Below, piece after piece: positions 59,648 through 64,000 of a stretch of 64,000 nt of DNA. This stretch comes from Gordonibacter sp034932485 (GTDB lineage: Bacteria > Actinomycetota > Coriobacteriia > Coriobacteriales > Eggerthellaceae), in NCBI GenBank assembly GCA_034932485.1, contig JAYFOQ010000019.1, positions 1-64,000 of the forward strand, given 5' to 3'. The notes below the pieces were generated by a model. That model had not been told where the DNA came from. It made no database searches and was given only the letters and a program-made list of their open reading frames with translations. Numbering within the stretch: position 1 is the stretch's first letter; every line of letters begins with the position of its first letter. The position numbers and the translations under genes were made by a program.

Positions 59648-61384
59648 TTACACTGTCCAGGCGGCAGAATTTTGTTGGGCAGCATACATGCGAGCATAGT
59701 AGCCCCCGTTAAACTCTCTTAGGTCGCAGGGGTGCCCCTCTTCCACAACGCGACCTTGGTCGAGAACAGCAATCTTATCTGCATTGTTCACCGTTCTCAT
59801 GCGATGGGCAATAACCAGAACCGTCTTGCCCTCAAGCAAGCGGGAAAGCGCTCCCTGTACCTTAGTTTCATTTTCTACGTCAAGACTTGCCGTCGCCTCA
59901 TCGAGCAAAACTACCGGGGCGTTCTTTAGAATTGCACGCGCGATAGATATGCGTTGCCGTTCGCCACCAGAAAGCCTATTGCCGTTTTCGCCAATTATGG
60001 TCGCATAACCATCATCGAGCTCTCTTACGAATTCATCGCAGTTTGCAGCCCTTGCGGCTGCCAGAACCTGCTGATCGCTCGCACCAATTCGTCCTAATCG
60101 GATGTTTTCCATGATGGTGTTGTCAAACAAAACAACATCCTGGAACACCTCTGAATAACTACCGAGCAAGGTTTCGGGATCGACATCGTTCACATTGACA
60201 CCACCAATGCTAACCTGTCCGCTTTTAACATCCCAGAAACGGGCTGCCAGTTTCACGACGGTGCTCTTGCCTGAGCCCGATGCACCCACTAGTGCCGTCA
60301 CCTCACCTTCTCTTGCGGTGAAGCTAACCTTGTCAAGCACCTTCTGTCCGTTGTCATAAGCAAAGCTAACGTCGTCAAAGATAAGATCGTAACCACGCGG
60401 TTCGAATGTTGTGGCGCCCATTTGAATTGGCTCTTCTTCGATTGCGCGCATTCTATTGAGCGAGAGGGTCATATCAAGTAGCTCCGCAATAGATTGAAGA
60501 ACCACATTAATAGGGTCGTAAACGCGCGTTATCGCCAGCATGTAGCAAAAGAAGGTAATAAAATCCACCTGACCTGACACCAAAAGAAGCGTACCTACCA
60601 AGATGGTGGAAGCGATACCCAACCGAAGGAAGCCTTGAGTCGAGCACACGCTTACGCCTGCTGCTAGCTCCGCACCTATCTTTGCGTGTTCGAATTCATC
60701 AATTCGTTCGTCCAATTCAGACTGAAATCGATCAACTTTGTTCAGCGATCGAATCTCTCGATTACATTCCAAGAATTCCTGAATGCCATCGATAAGAATA
60801 AGCCCCTTCTGGTTCTTAGCGGCAGAATGTCTCTTTTGAACGCGTCCCGTAAAAAGAAGGGCGATGATGGCTATCGGTATCGGCCAGAGTGCCGCAAGAC
60901 CAAGCTGCCAGTTATAGCCCAGAAGCATCACGGCAAACACCAGCGTAGATGCACCCAGGCCGAACAACTGAGGCACCGTATGGGAGAATAGACGCTCTTG
61001 GTCGGCGCAGTCTTTCATAATGACACTGGTTAGATCGGATAGGTCACGATTTCCAAAGAACGACAGGGGAAGCATACGAAGACGTTCGGCCAAGCCGATG
61101 CGCTTGCGTGCACTCTCATCATACACAACACTGTAGGTAGATTTATACTCAAGCATCTGTGTTATAAAGATGAGAGCGAACGCAATGATAATACCGATTA
61201 CGTAGGGCCCCATCTGGGGAAGGGGTGTCGTAGGTTCAGCCATATGTGCCATAAGACCATTCACCATGAAGTAGAAAACAACGACGGGCGCCATCAGCAT
61301 CAGGTTCGCAATGGCAGAAAACACGGCTCCTTTGACAAAGTTTTTCATGCCCTGCTCTGTCAGGACGAAAGTTCTACGAAACAT
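59648..61384 (-). CDS. ABC half-transporter (permease-ATPase), second of a pair
   Basis: A 578-aa half-transporter with six membrane helices (about residues 20-320), Walker A LVGASGSGKSTVV, signature RLSGGERQRISIARAI, Walker B VVLLDEATASLD and the H-loop VIAHRMRTV. AGAGG eight bases before ATG at 61384 supports this start; two in-frame starts lie slightly upstream. It overlaps the preceding half-transporter gene by 11 bases, so the two probably make a heterodimer of the YbtP/YbtQ or IrtAB type. Those proteins have exporter architecture but import siderophores. Confidence 0.9.
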   Translation of the reverse strand: MFRRTFVLTEQGMKNFVKGAVFSAIANLMLMAPVVVFYFMVNGLMAHMAEPTTPLPQMGPYVIGIIIAFALIFITQMLEYKSTYSVVYDESARKRIGLAERLRMLPLSFFGNRDLSDLTSVIMKDCADQERLFSHTVPQLFGLGASTLVFAVMLLGYNWQLGLAALWPIPIAIIALLFTGRVQKRHSAAKNQKGLILIDGIQEFLECNREIRSLNKVDRFQSELDERIDEFEHAKIGAELAAGVSVCSTQGFLRLGIASTILVGTLLLVSGQVDFITFFCYMLAITRVYDPINVVLQSIAELLDMTLSLNRMRAIEEEPIQMGATTFEPRGYDLIFDDVSFAYDNGQKVLDKVSFTAREGEVTALVGASGSGKSTVVKLAARFWDVKSGQVSIGGVNVNDVDPETLLGSYSEVFQDVVLFDNTIMENIRLGRIGASDQQVLAAARAANCDEFVRELDDGYATIIGENGNRLSGGERQRISIARAILKNAPVVLLDEATASLDVENETKVQGALSRLLEGKTVLVIAHRMRTVNNADKIAVLDQGRVVEEGHPCDLREFNGGYYARMYAAQQNSAAWTV

Positions 61385-63212
61385 CGCCATCACCTCTTTC
61401 TATCTTCCACGAGGCACTACGTTGATAGTCGTCCCACATTCGCGCGTAAAGGCCATTTTGGTCTACCAGCTGCCTATGAGTCCCCGATTCGATGAGTTTT
61501 CCCTGTTCAAGAACGTATATACAGTCTGCATTCACTACGGTGGTCAAACGATGCGCTATCATAAGCACGGTCTTGCCTTGGCATAAAATAGCCATGGCTC
61601 GCTGAATGAGCGCTTCGTTTTCGGGGTCTGCAAATGCCGTAGCCTCATCAAGAACCACAATGGGAGCATCTTTGAGAATAGCGCGAGCTATGGCAACGCG
61701 CTGGCGCTCACCGCCGCTTAGATAGATTCCGTCAGTGCCGATTATGGTATTAAGACCTTCAGGAAACTTGGCTATGATGTCATCGCAATGAGCTTCGTGT
61801 GCTGCCGCTCTGATTTCTTCAAGAGTTGCACCAGGCCTTCCCGAGCGTATATTGTCAGCAATACTCTGCTTAAACAAATGATCGTTTTGAAAGACGAACG
61901 CAACATTGTCCATCAATTCCTCAACGCGCATACGGGTAACATCTGCATCGCCAATCATCACGCGTCCCGAACAAGCATCCCAGAATCGGGGAATAAGACT
62001 CGCAAGGGTACTCTTTCCCCCTCCCGACGGACCAACAAGGGCTATAGTCGACCCTTCAGGAATAGCCATAGACACATCGTGTAAAACTTCTCTGTCGGTG
62101 TTGGGATAAGAGAAGCTTACCTTTTCAAATACGATAGTGCTGTTTGATGGATGCTCGGTAGCATGTGTATCCACTTCTCTGACGAGATCCACGTCGAGTA
62201 TCTGATCGATTCTAGAAAGAGCATCTTCTGCAAGCATAACCGCCTCAGAAGCATACATAACCTTAGACATCATAGTTGTTGTTATAGCCGAGAAGAACAC
62301 ATAGAAAAGAAAGTTGGCCAAAAAAGAGGGAAAATCGGTGGCTGTATTAGCCAGAATGATGCCAGCCGGAACAAGCGCAGCGAAGGTAGAATTGATTGCC
62401 ACCAGCTGGACAACCTGAGGCACCCGACAAAACTCGGTGTATTGGTACGCCATGTCGCGGTAGTCGATAATTGCCTCATGGAACGCCCTAAACGAGTGTA
62501 CCGTCTGTTGGAACATCTTCACAACCGGGATTCCGCGAACGTATTCGGTTGCAGCCATACTCATTCGCACAAGTGCCGCCTGGTATAAGCTCATGAAGTG
62601 GCGGCCACCTTCGGGAACAACGCGCCCCATCATCCACCACATCGCAAAGAACGAAACGGCAATGGGTATAAGACATACAAGCCCCATCACCCAGTCGAAC
62701 GTCAGCATAACAACAACGAACACCACCGGCATGGCTATGGACCCCACGAAGTCGGGAAGCTTGTGAGCGAGAACATCCTCAGTCTGCGCCGCACATCCAT
62801 CGATCACACGTCGGAGGTGCCCCGATGACATCGATTCCAGATAACCCAAGGGTGTCTTTGAAATATGGCGAAGCGATTTCTTCCGCATGTTGGCAGCCAC
62901 ACGAAAAGCAGCAAGGTGGGTACACATGAGAGCCGCAAAATAAACGACAATACTTGTTAGAGAAAACACCACGGCAAGTATAGCCCAGTTGGTTGCCTGC
63001 GTTGCCTGATTCCAGTTTGGATATGCTGCGAGTAGATCGCGTACTACAAAGAACACGCAGACTAGCGGCATTACCGAAAGCACTGCATTCACAACAGATA
63101 GGACGCAGCCCAACAAGGCAAGCTTCTTTCTAGGTCCAGCATAATCTAACAAGCGAAGAAGGGCACCGCGATTCTTGCCTTTCGCCGTTGAGGTTTGATT
63201 TGTCTTCTTCAT
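61374..63212 (-). CDS. ABC half-transporter (permease-ATPase), first of a pair
   Basis: A 612-aa half-transporter. The ATPase has Walker A LVGPSGGGKSTLA, signature YLSGGERQRVAIARAI and Walker B VVLDEATAFADPENEA; the ATAFADPENE form is characteristic, as I know the family, of YbtP/IrtA-type siderophore transporters. Six membrane helices occupy about residues 25-310. Start at ATG 63212 with AAGG eight bases upstream; an ATG two codons earlier is also possible. It follows the MptD-type gene closely, so ECF-like uptake and the heterodimeric ABC pair form one operon. Confidence 0.9.
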   Translation of the reverse strand: MKKTNQTSTAKGKNRGALLRLLDYAGPRKKLALLGCVLSVVNAVLSVMPLVCVFFVVRDLLAAYPNWNQATQATNWAILAVVFSLTSIVVYFAALMCTHLAAFRVAANMRKKSLRHISKTPLGYLESMSSGHLRRVIDGCAAQTEDVLAHKLPDFVGSIAMPVVFVVVMLTFDWVMGLVCLIPIAVSFFAMWWMMGRVVPEGGRHFMSLYQAALVRMSMAATEYVRGIPVVKMFQQTVHSFRAFHEAIIDYRDMAYQYTEFCRVPQVVQLVAINSTFAALVPAGIILANTATDFPSFLANFLFYVFFSAITTTMMSKVMYASEAVMLAEDALSRIDQILDVDLVREVDTHATEHPSNSTIVFEKVSFSYPNTDREVLHDVSMAIPEGSTIALVGPSGGGKSTLASLIPRFWDACSGRVMIGDADVTRMRVEELMDNVAFVFQNDHLFKQSIADNIRSGRPGATLEEIRAAAHEAHCDDIIAKFPEGLNTIIGTDGIYLSGGERQRVAIARAILKDAPIVVLDEATAFADPENEALIQRAMAILCQGKTVLMIAHRLTTVVNADCIYVLEQGKLIESGTHRQLVDQNGLYARMWDDYQRSASWKIERGDGDVS

Positions 63213-63222
63213 GTCCATCACC

Positions 63223-63843
63223 TTATGCGGACATCTTCGCGAAATGCTTAGCAAATATCTTCGACCCCAGAAAACCACCGATTGAGGCACCGCAGATGGT
63301 GGTTACGCCACATACGAAGACCATAGGCGAGAAGATAAAGTTGACAAGCGCATGGCCATATTCTGCAGTCATCCCATAGGCAACACACATATCTACATAA
63401 GCCTGACCACCAATAATAATGAGCGAGATTTGCCCGAACCAGAAGCAGAACGTGAATGCAGCGAAGGCCACAATCATCTTTGCTGTGGTACGTCTTTCGG
63501 GAGCACCTAGAATAAGCTCCGCAACGAGACTGCCAACAATAATCCCCACCGGCCCCGACCAAAACATACCCATAAGAAATCCGATTGCGGCCACAATGAC
63601 TCCCATGATGGCAATGGCGCCGCGCTTGGGAACACGATAGAGGAGGTACATCCATACAATACCCGCAGGAATTGCACCTGCAGTATGGGTAAACCAGCAA
63701 ATATTGGGGTTTACACTGAATAACATAGAGAGCGATAGGAAGATCAAAAAGATGAGCCCGCCGAAAATGGCGATAAACACCAAATCCTTGGCCGCGAGGC
63801 CTTTCCTAGATTGTAATTGCGATCCGATAGTACCTGAAGCCAT
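63223..63843 (-). CDS. MptD/Trep_Strep-family ECF transporter substrate-binding membrane protein
   Basis: A 206-aa protein with about six helices, including VFIAIFGGLIFLIFLSLSML, GPVGIIVGSLVAELIL and the Gly-rich GASIGGFLGSKIF near the end. This fits the Trep_Strep/MptD family of membrane S components. It does not itself bind nucleotide. GAAAGAAGG precedes the ATG. It lies just upstream of the paired ABC half-transporters and just after the partial gene at the window edge, so it belongs to a larger uptake operon. Substrate unknown; metals or siderophores are plausible from the ABC pair. Confidence 0.85.
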   Translation of the reverse strand: MASGTIGSQLQSRKGLAAKDLVFIAIFGGLIFLIFLSLSMLFSVNPNICWFTHTAGAIPAGIVWMYLLYRVPKRGAIAIMGVIVAAIGFLMGMFWSGPVGIIVGSLVAELILGAPERRTTAKMIVAFAAFTFCFWFGQISLIIIGGQAYVDMCVAYGMTAEYGHALVNFIFSPMVFVCGVTTICGASIGGFLGSKIFAKHFAKMSA

Positions 63844-63914
63844 TATTGACCTTCTTTCCGCATCCGGTGGACGCTCTTTCTTACATGCGACAACCCATCT
63901 TTCGGGTATGTTTC

Positions 63915-64000
63915 CTAAAATCCGAAGTACTCCCTTATCTTGGGAATGGTTTGGTCGTTTAACGGGAATCTTTCCACAACGCGGCCGCCATCTAAGCAGG
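63915..64000 (-). CDS. C-terminal end of a gene running out of the window, probably an ABC ATPase
   Basis: The last 27 codons read LDGGRVVERFPLNDQTIPKI and end REYFGF before TAG at 63915-63917. The DGGRVVE segment resembles the end of an ABC ATPase, as expected for the ECF module next to an MptD S component. Only this piece is visible, so the call is tentative. The open frame in another phase of the same region is ignored. Confidence 0.55.
   Translation of the reverse strand, partial: CLDGGRVVERFPLNDQTIPKIREYFGF

Noticed and set aside
1..64000. CRISPR arrays, tRNA, rRNA and riboswitches
   Set aside because: No regularly spaced repeats, cloverleaf-like segments or known riboswitch cores were recognised by eye; a covariance-model search would be needed to exclude small RNAs.

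Overview
The window looks like a chromosomal segment of an anaerobic Coriobacteriia/Eggerthellaceae-type actinobacterium of moderate GC. The evidence is indirect: a Tat-exported lipoprotein old-yellow-enzyme reductase divergent from a multi-spanning membrane LuxR regulator, oxygen-sensitive 2-hydroxyacyl-CoA dehydratase-type proteins with their activase, GTG and TTG starts, and WYL, DUF2130 and MptD/Trep_Strep families. A species such as Cryptobacterium would fit, but this is inference. No rRNA, tRNA or CRISPR array was recognised.

Layout. 0-8 kb: a 19-C homopolymer, mazG (-), a small membrane protein, then a compact + operon (rubrerythrin-VIT fusion, Crp/Fnr regulator, cysteine hydrolase, SpoU methyltransferase); a cofC-like transferase and a universal stress protein (-), and a flavin disulfide reductase (+). 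8.2-11.6 kb: three overlapping genes for two 2-hydroxyacyl-CoA dehydratase-like proteins and their Fe-S activase. 11.8-16.5 kb: a small membrane protein, a LytTR response regulator (+), and a tail-to-tail sensor kinase cotranscribed with a secreted anchored protein. 16.7-20.4 kb: htpG behind a CIRCE-like operator, an SGNH hydrolase and an HdeD-like protein. 20.6-23.1 kb: marR plus a DHA2 pump with a large extracytoplasmic insertion. 23.2-28 kb: rhodanese lipoprotein, rarD, a DUF2130 protein, a WYL regulator and an SRAP protein. 28-38.7 kb: a 9.8 kb block (M20 amidohydrolase, ABC exporter, FecBCD-type uptake operon with a methyltransferase, SWIM protein) flanked by the two halves of what may once have been one NERD/zinc-finger gene.

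38.7-50.3 kb is the accessory part: a type I restriction-modification operon (hsdM, hsdS, truncated RhuM-like gene, membrane protein, KilA-N protein, hsdR) preceded by a broken ribbon-helix-helix gene and followed by nested IS21-family debris with a perfect 40-bp palindrome where two istA fragments meet head-on at the same codon. 50.4-54.5 kb (-): a Ser/Thr kinase with a helix-turn-helix partner and a DUF4190/DUF4352-like protein, a remnant of the SRAP gene 3' end, and an unrecognised 317-aa protein. 55-59 kb: the OYE-type reductase divergent from the LuxR regulator, with palindromes between them. 59-64 kb: a small XRE regulator and, on the - strand, an MptD/Trep_Strep membrane protein with a pair of half-size ABC transporters of the YbtP/YbtQ-IrtAB type, probably one uptake system that continues past the window edge.

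All calls come from reading the sequence and translations; no database search was run. Start codons were chosen from ribosome-binding sites and family lengths.
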